Shown here in pieces: positions 34,656 through 43,786 of a DNA stretch of 64,000 nt. Position numbers and translations under genes: made by a program. The notes under the pieces were generated by a model. It ran no database searches, had not been told where the DNA came from, and saw only the letters and a list, made by a program, of their open reading frames with translations. The stretch covers positions 62,001 to 126,000 of the forward strand of contig NZ_BMUG01000006.1 of NCBI RefSeq assembly GCF_014650075.1. Direction: 5' to 3'. Position 1 is the stretch's first letter; the number at the start of each line of letters is the position of its first letter. Origin of the DNA: Streptomyces microflavus (lineage in GTDB: Bacteria; Actinomycetota; Actinomycetes; Streptomycetales; Streptomycetaceae).

Positions 34656-35930
34656 TCAGCGGCGGGAGATACCGGCCCGGACCTTCCGGAGGGCGTAGAC
34701 GCCGGCTCCGAGCAGGAGCACCGCGGTGCCGGAGACGACGCTGCCCAGGGGCAGCGCGAAGGCGAGGACCGCGCAACCCGCCAGGCCCACGATCGGGACC
34801 AGGCGGTTCGGGCGTCCTTCGTCCGGCGCGAGGGTCCAGGCTGAGGCGTTGGCGATGGCGTAGTAGGCCAGGACACCGAAGGAGGAGAACCCGATCGCGC
34901 CCCGTACGTCAGCGGTCGCGGCGAGCAGCGCGACGACCGCGCCGACGGTCACTTCGGCGCGGTGCGGGACGCCGAAGCGTGCGTGGACGGCGGCCAGGGC
35001 ATGCGGCAGATGCCGGTCACGGGCCATCGCCAGGGTGGTGCGGGAAACCCCCAGGATCAGCGCCAGCAGGGAACCCAGGGCGGCGACGGCCGCGCCCACA
35101 CGGACGACGGGCACGAGCCGGTCGGCCCCCGCGGCCCGTACGGCGTCCGACAGCGGTGCGGCCGCGTCCGCCAGCCCCGCCGGGCCCAGCACTTTCAGAG
35201 CGGCGACGGCGACGAGGGCGTAGACGGCGAGGGTGATGCCGAGCGCAATCGGAACAGCGCGCGGGATGGTGCGGGCGGGGTCGCGGACCTCCTCGCCGAG
35301 GGTGGCGATGCGGGCGTACCCGGCGAAGGCGAAGAACAGCAGGCCCGCGGCCTGGAGCACCCCGCCCACGTCGGCGTCCGGGCCGACGTGCAGCGGGGCC
35401 GTGTCCGTACCGGACGAGGTCAGGGCGGCGACGGTCACGGCGGCGAGCACGGCCAGGACGACCGAGACGATGACCCGGGTGAGGAGTACGGACTTCTGCA
35501 CCCCGGCGTAGTTCACCGCGGTCAGCACCACCACGGCGGCCACCGCCACCGTACGTTCCTGACCGGGCCACAGATATGCGCCGACGGTGAGCGCCATGGC
35601 CGCACAGGAGGCGGTCTTGCCCACGACGAACGCCCAGCCGGCGAGGTGTCCCCAGAAGTCGCCCAGCCGTTCGCGGCCGTAGACATAGGTGCCGCCGGAC
35701 TCGGGGTGGAGGGCGGCCAGCCGCGCCGAGGACGTCGCGTTGCAGTAGGCCACGACCGCGGCCAGGGCCAGAGCGAGCAGCAGCCCGGAACCGGCGGCGC
35801 CCGCCGCCGGGCCGAGCGCCGCGAAGATACCGGCCCCGATCATCGACCCGAGACCGATCACCACGGCATCGGACACACCCAGCCGGCGCTGCATCCCGCC
35901 CGCGCCCGTCGCGCCCCCCTGCGTCTGCAC
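34656..35930 (-). CDS. APC-family amino acid permease
   Basis: A transporter of about 424 residues with 12 probable membrane helices. The first helix has the APC signature GLGSMIGAGIFAALGPAAG. SSARLAALHPESGGTYVYG and FFAFAGYARIATLGEEVRDPARTIPRAV follow in the expected order. GTG 35930 has GGAGG upstream; ATG 35894 is an alternative and aligns with the conserved start. The substrate is not predictable. It is separated from the choline operon by about 100 bases. Confidence 0.87.
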   Translation of the reverse strand: MQTQGGATGAGGMQRRLGVSDAVVIGLGSMIGAGIFAALGPAAGAAGSGLLLALALAAVVAYCNATSSARLAALHPESGGTYVYGRERLGDFWGHLAGWAFVVGKTASCAAMALTVGAYLWPGQERTVAVAAVVVLTAVNYAGVQKSVLLTRVIVSVVLAVLAAVTVAALTSSGTDTAPLHVGPDADVGGVLQAAGLLFFAFAGYARIATLGEEVRDPARTIPRAVPIALGITLAVYALVAVAALKVLGPAGLADAAAPLSDAVRAAGADRLVPVVRVGAAVAALGSLLALILGVSRTTLAMARDRHLPHALAAVHARFGVPHRAEVTVGAVVALLAATADVRGAIGFSSFGVLAYYAIANASAWTLAPDEGRPNRLVPIVGLAGCAVLAFALPLGSVVSGTAVLLLGAGVYALRKVRAGISRR

Positions 35931-36033
35931 GCCGCACTGCCTCCCGCGCCGGTCCTCGAATCCCGGCGCAGCGTAGCCGAGCAAGGTGTCGCGCCGGAGT
36001 CGCCGGACGGGAACACGAGGGGGCGTTGGCTGG

Positions 36034-37602
36034 TCAGCTCCCCTTGATGAGGTCGGCGCACTTCTCGCCGATCATCATCGTCGTGATGCACGGGTTGGCC
36101 GTGGTCAGCACCGGCATCACGGACGCGTCGGCCACCCGCAGCCCCGTGACCCCCTTGACCCGCAGCTGCGGATCGAGCGGCGAGTCCGGGTCGTCCGCCG
36201 GACCCATCCGTACCGTGCCCGCCGGGTGGTAGACCGTGTTGTGGGTCTCGCGGATGTAGTCGAACAGCTCCGCGTCCGTGGTGGCGCCCGCCCCCGGGGC
36301 CAGCTCGGTGCCCGCCCAGGCGGCCATCGGCGGCCGCGCGACGATCTCCCGCGCGAGGCGGAGCCCGTACGTCATCACCCGTACGTCGTGCTCGTCGGTG
36401 AAGTAGCGCGGATCGACCCGGGGCTTGTCCCGGAAGTCCCGGGTGCGCAGCCGGACCGTGCCCCGGGAGCGGGCCCGGGTGACGTTCGGGGTGAGGCAGA
36501 ACGCGTTCTCCGAGGTGGGGTAGCCGCGCCGGTAGGTGTTCAGGTCGAACGGGACCGAGCCGTAGTGGAACATCAGGTCCGGCCGGTCCAGGCCCGGTTC
36601 GGTGTCGGCGAAGATCCCGATCTCCCACCACTGGGTGGAGGAGGTGACCATGGGCTGCTTCGCCTCCCACATGATCACGCCCTCCGGGTGGTCCTGGAGG
36701 TGCGAGCCGACGCCGGGGGAGTCCACCCGGACCTCCACCCCGGTCTCCCGCAGATGGCCGGCCGGGCCGATCCCGGAGAGCATCAGCAGCTTGGGGGAGT
36801 CGATCGCACCACAGGCGACGACCACCTCGCGCCGGGCGTGCACCCTGCCGCTGTGAACGGTGTCGGGCTCCAGGTACTCCACCCCGGTGCACCGCTGCCC
36901 GTCCTCGCCGTCGAACAGCAGGCGCTTGGCCTGGAGGCCCGTCCGCAGCTCCAGGTTGGGCCGCTTCCCGAGGATGGGATGCAGGTACGAGACCGAGGCC
37001 GAGGAACGGGTCCCGTCCTCGCGGGCGTTGATCTGGAACCAGTGCGCGCCCCGGACCACCGTCGTGCCCGTGTTGAACGGGGTGGTGGGGATCCCGGCCT
37101 CGGCGCAGGCCGCCAGCAGCGCCGTACCGCACGGGTCGTCCGCCGGCACCGTCCGCAGGGTGACGGGGCCGGAGCGGCCGTGGTGGTCGCCGGGCGCGTC
37201 GTTGGTCTCCAGCCGCTTGTAGAGCGGGAAGCAGTCCGCCGCGCTCCACCCGGTGCAGCCCAGCGCACCCCACTCGTCGAGATCCTCGGCCGGGGCCCAG
37301 AAGGCGATGCACGAGTTGTGCGAGGAGCAGCCGCCGAGCACCTTGGCGCGGGCGTGCCGCATGAAGCTGTTGCCGTTCTCCTGGGGTTCCACCGGGTAGT
37401 CCCAGTCGTAGCCGGACTCCAGCAGCGCCATCCACCGGTCCAGCCGCAGGACGCTGTCGTCGCCGACGTCCGAGGGGCCCGCTTCCAGTACGCAGACGGT
37501 GACGGCCGGGTCCTCGGTGAGCCGGGCGGCGACGACGGCACCGGCCGTACCGCCGCCGACCACGACGTAGTCGTACGTGGGCACAGGGCTCTCTTCGGGC
37601 AT
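36034..37602 (-). CDS. betA: GMC oxidoreductase, probable choline dehydrogenase
   Basis: A 522-residue FAD-dependent GMC enzyme. It has YDYVVVGGGTAGAVVAARLTE for FAD binding, VLGGCSSHNSCIAFWAP (GMC signature 1), ACGAIDSPKLLMLSGIGP (signature 2), and the catalytic region NTVYHPAGTVRMG and NPCITTMMIGEK. ATG 37602 has GGAG five bases upstream. It lies 14 bases after the permease gene, with a betaine-aldehyde-type dehydrogenase first in the operon, so oxidation of choline to betaine aldehyde is the best guess. Other alcohols remain possible because GMC specificity is hard to read. Confidence 0.85.
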   Translation of the reverse strand: MPEESPVPTYDYVVVGGGTAGAVVAARLTEDPAVTVCVLEAGPSDVGDDSVLRLDRWMALLESGYDWDYPVEPQENGNSFMRHARAKVLGGCSSHNSCIAFWAPAEDLDEWGALGCTGWSAADCFPLYKRLETNDAPGDHHGRSGPVTLRTVPADDPCGTALLAACAEAGIPTTPFNTGTTVVRGAHWFQINAREDGTRSSASVSYLHPILGKRPNLELRTGLQAKRLLFDGEDGQRCTGVEYLEPDTVHSGRVHARREVVVACGAIDSPKLLMLSGIGPAGHLRETGVEVRVDSPGVGSHLQDHPEGVIMWEAKQPMVTSSTQWWEIGIFADTEPGLDRPDLMFHYGSVPFDLNTYRRGYPTSENAFCLTPNVTRARSRGTVRLRTRDFRDKPRVDPRYFTDEHDVRVMTYGLRLAREIVARPPMAAWAGTELAPGAGATTDAELFDYIRETHNTVYHPAGTVRMGPADDPDSPLDPQLRVKGVTGLRVADASVMPVLTTANPCITTMMIGEKCADLIKGS

Positions 37603-37616
37603 CGCGTCTCCAGGAC

Positions 37617-39203
37617 TCAAGGATTCTGCGGCGGAACGGTGGGGTCCTCGGCCTCGAAACGGTGCTCGGCGAGCACCCCCGTACGGTGCCGCTGGACGAA
37701 CCAGTAGTAGGCGAAGCCGCCCAGCGCGACGACGCCGATGAACAGGAACGCGCCCCACCGCAGGTACCAGTGCTGCGGGCCGGTCGCGTTGTAGACCTCG
37801 GCGCGCGGCCAGGCCAGGTTGAGGGACATGGCCGTGCCCCACAGCACCGCGAGGACATTGACCGGCAGCCCCCAGCGGCCCAGCGAGAACGCGCCCTCGC
37901 GCGGCTCCCACGTGCCGCGCAGCCGGCGCAGCAGCATGGGCACGGTGACCAGCAGATAGGCCACGTAGATCATGATGATCGCGATGCTGGTGATCACCGA
38001 GAAGATCTGCGGCTGGTTGATGTTCACCACCAGGATGACCACGCCCACCACCCCGATCAGCACGGCGGGCGCCACGGGCGTCTGGAAGCGGGGGCTGACC
38101 TTGGCCAGCTTCGACCCGGCGGGGAGGTTGTTGTCCCGTGCCATGGCGAACATCAGCCGGATCCCCGCCGCCTGCACGGCCAGCACGCAGACGGTGATCG
38201 CGACGACCACCGCCCAGAGGAAGACCTCCCCGATGGTGTCGCCGAGCGTCGCCAGCACCACGTACTGCAGACCGCCCGTGGACAGCTCCTCGGCCTTCAG
38301 GTCCGGCACCGCCAGCAGGGCGAAGAGCAGGATGAACGCGCCGATCGTGAAGGACGCGATGAGCGCCCGCAGGATGGCGCGGGGCGCGTTGCGGCCCGGA
38401 TTGTGCGACTCCTCACCGAGCGAGGACGCCGTGTCGAAGCCGTACATCACATAGGCGGAGGCCAGCGAGGCGGTGAGGAACGCGCCGAAGTAGCCGAGCG
38501 ACTGGCCGCTGCCGAGGCCGTACGTCTCCGTCAGGGCGGTGCTGGGGCCACGGGTGATGTGGGCCGCCAGGAAGATGATCAGGGCGACGGCCGCGATCAG
38601 CTCGATGAAGACGCCCGCGGAGTTGATCCGGGCCATCAGCTTGACCCCGAACGCGTTCACCAGCGTGGAGAACAGGATGAGCACCGTGCCGAGGAGGACG
38701 GCGTTGGCCGCCTGGTCGTTCTTCCCGCTGCCGTCGCCGACGAACTGGAACCAGCTGTCGATCTGCGGCAGCGTGATCTGGTAGGCCAGCGCCACCGCCG
38801 AGAGCGTGACCATGGTGGCCGTCATCATCATCCAGCCGCCGAGCCAGCCCACGTGCGGGCCGCCCATCTTCTTCGCCCAGTTGTAGACCGAACCGGCCAC
38901 CGGATAGCGGGCCGCCAGCTCGCAGAAGCACAGGGCCACCATCAGCTGCCCGCAGAAGACCATCGGCCAGGACCACCAGTAGGCGGGACCGCCGAAGCTG
39001 ACGCCGAAGTAGAACAGCTGGAAGGTGCCGGTCAGGATCGAGATGTAGCTGATCCCGGCGGCGAAGGTGTGGAAGTTGCCCAGGGTGCGCTTCAGTTCGG
39101 GCCGGTAGCCCATCTCACCGAGCGCGTCGTCGTCGTGCTGGGTCTGGGTCCTGTCACCGCTTCCGGGGGCGGAGCCGGGCCCCGGGCCCGTACCCGTACT
39201 CAC
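37617..39203 (-). CDS. APC-family permease, probable choline/amine transporter
   Basis: A 528-residue protein with about 12 membrane helices. It starts at GTG 39203 with a hydrophilic Gly/Pro-rich leader, and GNFHTFAAGISYISILTGTF follows. It includes CELAARYPVAGSVYNWAKK and YGFDTASSLGEESHNPGRNA, typical of the amino acid/choline/GABA permease branch of APC transporters. Its start overlaps the aldehyde dehydrogenase stop and it is followed by the GMC gene, so it probably imports choline or a related amine. Confidence 0.87.
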   Translation of the reverse strand: MSTGTGPGPGSAPGSGDRTQTQHDDDALGEMGYRPELKRTLGNFHTFAAGISYISILTGTFQLFYFGVSFGGPAYWWSWPMVFCGQLMVALCFCELAARYPVAGSVYNWAKKMGGPHVGWLGGWMMMTATMVTLSAVALAYQITLPQIDSWFQFVGDGSGKNDQAANAVLLGTVLILFSTLVNAFGVKLMARINSAGVFIELIAAVALIIFLAAHITRGPSTALTETYGLGSGQSLGYFGAFLTASLASAYVMYGFDTASSLGEESHNPGRNAPRAILRALIASFTIGAFILLFALLAVPDLKAEELSTGGLQYVVLATLGDTIGEVFLWAVVVAITVCVLAVQAAGIRLMFAMARDNNLPAGSKLAKVSPRFQTPVAPAVLIGVVGVVILVVNINQPQIFSVITSIAIIMIYVAYLLVTVPMLLRRLRGTWEPREGAFSLGRWGLPVNVLAVLWGTAMSLNLAWPRAEVYNATGPQHWYLRWGAFLFIGVVALGGFAYYWFVQRHRTGVLAEHRFEAEDPTVPPQNP

Positions 39204-40669
39204 TCGAACCAGCGCTGGGGGGTCGCGGCGACATTGCGCCAGATGTGCTTGGCCTCCTGGTACTCGGCGAGACCCGCCGGCCCCAGCTCGCGGCCGAAGC
39301 CGGACTGCTTCATGCCGCCCCACTCCGCCTGTGGTACGTAGGGGTGGAAGTCGTTGATCCACACGGTGCCCGCCCGCAGCCGCGAGGCCACCCGGTGGGC
39401 GCGGCCCCCGTCCTGCGTCCAGACCGCCCCGGCCAGCCCGTACACCGTGTCGTTGGCCAGCCGCACCGCCTCGTCCTCGTCCCGGAACCGCTCCACCGTG
39501 AGCACCGGACCGAACGACTCGTCCCGCACCACCGACATGGACGAACGGCACTCGTCCAGCACCGTCGGCGGGTAGTAGAAGCCCTCCGCCAGCGCCGGAT
39601 CGTCCGGCCGCGCGCCGCCGCAGCGCAGCACCGCGCCCTCGGCGATGCCCTCGGCCACGTACGCCTCGACCTTGTCGCGATGGGCGGCGGAGATCAGCGG
39701 ACCGCTGCGGGCCTCCTCGTCGAAGGGGCCGCCGAGCCTGATCCGGCGCGCCCGCGCCACCAGCTCGTCCACGAACCGGTCGTGCAGCTCGTCCTGGACG
39801 AGGAGCCGCGCCCCGGCCGAGCAGACCTGGCCGGAGTGGAGGAAGACCGCCATCAGCCCGTAGTCGACGGCGGTCTCGAAGTCGGCGTCGGCGAAGACGA
39901 TGTTCGGGTTCTTGCCGCCCAGCTCCAGGGCCACCTTCTTCACCGTGGGCGCGGCGGCCGCCATGATGGCCCGCCCGGTGGTGAGCCCGCCGGTGAACGA
40001 CACCATGTCGACCCGCGGATCCTCGGTGAGCGGCGCACCCACGGCCGCGCCCGCCCCGAGCACCAGATTGGCCACCCCCTCCGGCAGCTCGGCCTCGACG
40101 AGCAGCCCCATGAGCAGGACGGCGGTGTGCGGGGTCAGCTCGCTGGGCTTGAGGATGAAGGTGTTGCCCGCGGCGAGCGCCGGGGCGACCTTCCAGGCGG
40201 TCTGGAGCAGTGGGTAGTTCCACGGGGTGATGAGCGCGCAGACGCCGACCGGTTCGTGCACGATCCGGCTGTCGACGTCCGCGATCCCGGTGTCGACGAC
40301 CCGGTCGGTGGACCCGGCGGCGACGAGGTTGCCGAAGTAGCGGAAGCAGTTGGCGATGTCGGCCATGTCGTAGGCGCTCTCGACCAGCCGCTTGCCCGTG
40401 TCCAGGGACTCGGCCCGCGCGAAGACGTCCTTGTCGCGCTCCAGCAGCTCCGCGACCCGCAGCAGCAGCCGCCCGCGCTCGGCGGCCGGCGTACCGGGCC
40501 AGGGCCCGTCGTCGAAGGCGGCCCGGGCGGCGGCGACGGCCGCTTCGGCGTCCTTGCGCCCACCCTCGTCGACGGTGGCCACCAGGGTGCCGTCGGCCGG
40601 GCAGCGGATCTCCCGCGTGCCCGCGTCGGCGGCGGCGGTCCACCGGCCGCCGATGAACAGCTCCGGCAT
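39200..40669 (-). CDS. betB: Aldehyde dehydrogenase, probable betaine-aldehyde dehydrogenase
   Basis: A 489-residue NAD(P)-dependent aldehyde dehydrogenase. It has ITPWNYPLLQTAWKVAPAL, KPSELTPHTA, the catalytic Glu in VALELGGKNPNIVF, and the nucleophilic Cys in SGQVCSAGARL, a pattern common in betaine-aldehyde dehydrogenases. ATG 40669 has AGGAGGAG just upstream. It is first in a three-gene coupled operon with the permease and GMC enzyme, which together would take up choline and oxidise it to the osmoprotectant glycine betaine. Confidence 0.88.
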   Translation of the reverse strand: MPELFIGGRWTAAADAGTREIRCPADGTLVATVDEGGRKDAEAAVAAARAAFDDGPWPGTPAAERGRLLLRVAELLERDKDVFARAESLDTGKRLVESAYDMADIANCFRYFGNLVAAGSTDRVVDTGIADVDSRIVHEPVGVCALITPWNYPLLQTAWKVAPALAAGNTFILKPSELTPHTAVLLMGLLVEAELPEGVANLVLGAGAAVGAPLTEDPRVDMVSFTGGLTTGRAIMAAAAPTVKKVALELGGKNPNIVFADADFETAVDYGLMAVFLHSGQVCSAGARLLVQDELHDRFVDELVARARRIRLGGPFDEEARSGPLISAAHRDKVEAYVAEGIAEGAVLRCGGARPDDPALAEGFYYPPTVLDECRSSMSVVRDESFGPVLTVERFRDEDEAVRLANDTVYGLAGAVWTQDGGRAHRVASRLRAGTVWINDFHPYVPQAEWGGMKQSGFGRELGPAGLAEYQEAKHIWRNVAATPQRWFE

Positions 40670-40844
40670 GGGCTCCTCCTGTACGGGTGGGTCGGGCGGC
40701 CCGCCGGGCGCCGGCACTCCGGCACCTTCTGTGGCGGCTCCAGGACAGACAGTAAGGGCGGGCGGCCGTGTGCGCAGCGCGGGCGCGGCCGACCGGACCG
40801 TTCTTCCGCCTCCTCGGGGAGGTCGCTTCCCGGACTCCGCCTCC

Positions 40845-41372
40845 TTACCGGGGGCCCGGCTCCGCCCCGCCCCGTTCACCGAGCCGGTGGACCAGCGATT
40901 CGAGGGACTCCCGCGGGTCCTGCCCCGCGGTGTCGACGACGACGCGCTCCCGGGCCCAGGGCTCGTAGTCGCGGTCGAGGACCTGCTGCCAGTCGGGCTG
41001 CGGCAGCCCCGGGATGTCGCAGGAGCGGGTGGCCAGGCGGTGCCGGTGCTCGGCGGGGTCCGAGCAGACCACCTCGACCTCGACTACCCGGACGCCCGCC
41101 CCGGTGCCCGCCTCGCGCCAGGCGTCACGGGTGACGGCCAGGGGGTTCACGGATTCCGCGATCACGGTCAGGCCCTGCTGGAGGTGCTCGGCGGCCAGGG
41201 CGTATCCCACCGTGTAGCCGGCCGGACCGACGGGATGCCGGGCCAGGCCCGAGCGGACGATTGCCTGCTCGATCGTGTCGACGCGCAGGTGGACGGCGCC
41301 GATGCGCGCGGCCAGGAGCCGCGCCAGGGTGGTCTTGCCCGTGCCGGGGAGTCCGCCGATGACGATGAGCAT
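40845..41372 (-). CDS. P-loop kinase/ATPase of unknown substrate
   Basis: A 175-residue protein starting MLIVIGGLPGTGKTTLARLL, a perfect Walker A, followed by VHLRVDTIEQAI, with later ATRSCDIPGLPQPDWQQVLD and WARERVVVDTAG. Size and motifs match small AAA_33-type kinases, including gluconate- or chloramphenicol-kinase-like proteins. The substrate cannot be named. ATG 41372 begins directly at the P-loop strand; a longer frame to 41435 adds a low-complexity Arg/Pro leader. It lies about 100 bases after the beta-propeller gene on the same strand. Confidence 0.8.
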   Translation of the reverse strand: MLIVIGGLPGTGKTTLARLLAARIGAVHLRVDTIEQAIVRSGLARHPVGPAGYTVGYALAAEHLQQGLTVIAESVNPLAVTRDAWREAGTGAGVRVVEVEVVCSDPAEHRHRLATRSCDIPGLPQPDWQQVLDRDYEPWARERVVVDTAGQDPRESLESLVHRLGERGGAEPGPR

Positions 41373-41469
41373 GCGCCCAGGATGCCGCAGGCGGGGACGG
41401 GCGCACCGGCCCGGGACGTACGCACACTCCTCCACGCGTACGTCCCCGGCCGGCGTCCGTTCAGGACGC

Positions 41470-43026
41470 TCAGGGGTTCTCCGGGGCGAACGAGATCATG
41501 CGGGCCTCGCGTTCGGTGTCCTTGCCGCTCACGATCGACGGCGTGATGACGATCCGGCCGTTCACGTAGGCAAGGCGCCCGGCGAGCATGGCGTGCTCGG
41601 TGGGACGGGCCGACTGCGGGTGGAGCAGCACCTGCTTCTTCGTGTCCACGCCGCCCGGGCCGAACCGGATGATCCCGCCCTCCTGGCCCGGCCGGGACGC
41701 CTCGTAGACGAGTGCGGAGGTGCCGCTCTCCTCGCGCAGGGGGTGGAGGGTGCTTCCCTCGGACTTCACGCCCCAGACGAGTTTCCCGGTGGCGAGGTCG
41801 TAGGCGCCGACCTGCCCGGTGCCGCCCACATGGACGGCGTTCCGGCCGGCGACCATGCCCGGACAGTTCTGGATGCCCTGGCCCGAGTCGCCCGAGTCGC
41901 CGCAGTACTTGAAGCCCTTGGGCCGGGCGTCGATGGTGGTACGGAGCTTGCCGCCGGTCCCCAGCGCGACGATCCGCCAGTTGCCGATGATGTCCGCGGT
42001 GTCGAGTGTGGTGAGGACGACGGGGGCGACGGAGAGCACCTTGCCGACCTTCCAGCCCGCCTGGGTCCGGAAGCGCCAGTGGACCTTCCCGGTGCGCGGG
42101 TCGATCTCGCGGAGCTGGCTGTAGGACTTGCTCCGGTCGGCGCCGATCGCGCAGTTGGAGCTCACCAGGAGCCGGGGGCCGCCCGCCACGTCGTCGGGGT
42201 AGCACTTCCCGGGATTCTCCATGGGGATGTCGTAGAGCGCGGTGCCGTCGCCGACCCGGTACGCGGCGGCCGTCATGCCCTGGACGACCGCGAGGACATC
42301 ACCGCTGATGGCCGTGTGCACGATGATCGTGTCGTCCAGCGACCCGGTCTCGGTCAGCTCTCGCTGCCATCCCGCCTTCCCGGTCCGCAGATCGATCATC
42401 TGGAGCTGGTTGCACCGGTTCCCGTGCACGGCCTGGCTGTTCTTGTACACCACGACGACCTTGCCGTCAGGGGTCGGATCGACCGGCGTCTCGCAGACGG
42501 GGGCGGGCAACGGCACGCTCCACACCTCGGCGCCGTCCGACAGACGGTAGGCGGTGACCTTTCTGTGCATGGCCTGGACGACGGTGTCACCGACGACCCA
42601 CAGATCGTGGAGCAGGATGCTCCGCCCCGGCAGATCCGTCCGGTCGTCGACGACCCACGCCGTCGCCTCGCCCGGCTTGCGCCCGGCGTTGATCTCCGCC
42701 GACGTCGGGATCCGCTTCGGTTCGGGTGCGGGGACGGCGGAGGCCGGGGGAGCGGACGGTGTCTCCGGGGCGGGTGGCGTCTTCCTCGCGGCGGGCGCCG
42801 CGGGCGCGGCGGACCCGCCCCACCTGCCGTCGGTGACGGCGTACACCCCGCCACCGGCCGCCAGGAGCAGCAGGACGACGGCCGCAGCGATCAGCGGCAC
42901 CCTGCCGGAACGCCTGCGGCGCGGCGGTTCCACCGGGGGGCCGAAGCCCTCGGCCGCATACGGGTTGCCCGGCACCGGCCGGTGCTCCGGGGGCGGCAGC
43001 TCCCAGGGCTGTGACGGTCGCGGCAT
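41470..43026 (-). CDS. Membrane-anchored PQQ-type beta-propeller protein
   Basis: 518 residues with a cytoplasmic Pro-rich N terminus, one membrane helix (LIAAAVVLLLLAAGGGVYAV), a Pro/Ala spacer and a ~400-residue extracellular region. PQQ-like repeat motifs in that region include LQMIDLRTGKAGWQRE, LREIDPRTGKVHWRF and GAYDLATGKLVWGV. No catalytic dehydrogenase motif is evident, so it is probably a scaffolding or sensing propeller. It is coupled to the upstream small membrane protein by a TGATG overlap. Similar propellers occur next to Streptomyces signalling genes, and an AfsR-type regulator lies just beyond. Confidence 0.82.
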   Translation of the reverse strand: MPRPSQPWELPPPEHRPVPGNPYAAEGFGPPVEPPRRRRSGRVPLIAAAVVLLLLAAGGGVYAVTDGRWGGSAAPAAPAARKTPPAPETPSAPPASAVPAPEPKRIPTSAEINAGRKPGEATAWVVDDRTDLPGRSILLHDLWVVGDTVVQAMHRKVTAYRLSDGAEVWSVPLPAPVCETPVDPTPDGKVVVVYKNSQAVHGNRCNQLQMIDLRTGKAGWQRELTETGSLDDTIIVHTAISGDVLAVVQGMTAAAYRVGDGTALYDIPMENPGKCYPDDVAGGPRLLVSSNCAIGADRSKSYSQLREIDPRTGKVHWRFRTQAGWKVGKVLSVAPVVLTTLDTADIIGNWRIVALGTGGKLRTTIDARPKGFKYCGDSGDSGQGIQNCPGMVAGRNAVHVGGTGQVGAYDLATGKLVWGVKSEGSTLHPLREESGTSALVYEASRPGQEGGIIRFGPGGVDTKKQVLLHPQSARPTEHAMLAGRLAYVNGRIVITPSIVSGKDTEREARMISFAPENP

Positions 43027-43583
43027 CAGTTCGTCCGGGACGCGACGCGTTCGCCGGACGGCTCGGCGACGACGATCTGGATGTGCTGCGGGGCGTACTT
43101 GCCGGCCTTGCGGACCATCTTGTCCAGGTCGAACTTGGCACGGGGAACGGCGACATGGACCGGGGCGGGCATGGCCGGGTGCGGTGCGGGGCCGTTCGCG
43201 CCCGGCGGCAGGCCCGTGCCGGGACGCAACCGTGCGCCGATCAGCGTGTGTTCGCCGTCCGGCACCGTGGCCACGACGAACTGGGTGACGTCCGGCCACG
43301 GCAGCAGCAGTTCGCCGAACCGGGCGCCGGCCGCGTCGAACTGGAAGGCGGTACGCCGCTTCTCGTACCAGGAGATGATGAAGGGGATCGCCAGGACGAT
43401 GACCGTGCCGCCCCGCATCTCCAGCGCCCAGCCGAGCAGGAGGGCCAGGGCCACGACGCCCACGATCAGCCCCCACAGGCCCGCGAGGTCCTGGGCGGAG
43501 AACGGGTGGGCGACCCGGTAGCGCTCCCACCGCGCACCCCGGCGGGTGGGCTGTGACCCGGGCGCGCGATTGCCGTGCGACAT
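43026..43583 (-). CDS. Small membrane protein of unknown function
   Basis: A 185-residue protein. A basic N terminus is followed by two hydrophobic helices (LWGLIVGVVALALLLGWAL; GTVIVLAIPFIISWY) and a soluble C-terminal part containing LLLPWPDVTQFVVATVP and KFDLDKMVRKAGKYAP. The layout suggests a PH-like domain after the helices, but the family is not firmly recognised. ATG 43583 has GAGAGGA upstream. It is translationally coupled to the beta-propeller gene and diverges from the SARP gene, with 203 bases between. Confidence 0.75.
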   Translation of the reverse strand: MSHGNRAPGSQPTRRGARWERYRVAHPFSAQDLAGLWGLIVGVVALALLLGWALEMRGGTVIVLAIPFIISWYEKRRTAFQFDAAGARFGELLLPWPDVTQFVVATVPDGEHTLIGARLRPGTGLPPGANGPAPHPAMPAPVHVAVPRAKFDLDKMVRKAGKYAPQHIQIVVAEPSGERVASRTN

Positions 43584-43786
43584 GCTGTTTTCCTCTCTTC
43601 CACCGGCCCGGTGGCCCGTGTTCACCGGGCGGCCGGGCCGGCGCCCCGACGGCGCCGGTACCGGCGCAACCTGGCAAACTCTGTCGCGGCGCGCTGAAAT
43701 GCCGACGGAATTCCGCTGAAGCAGGGTCGCGGGAGCTGCGCGGGGCACGGTGCGCACGAGGCGCACGGGGGACGTGGGGACTTGAC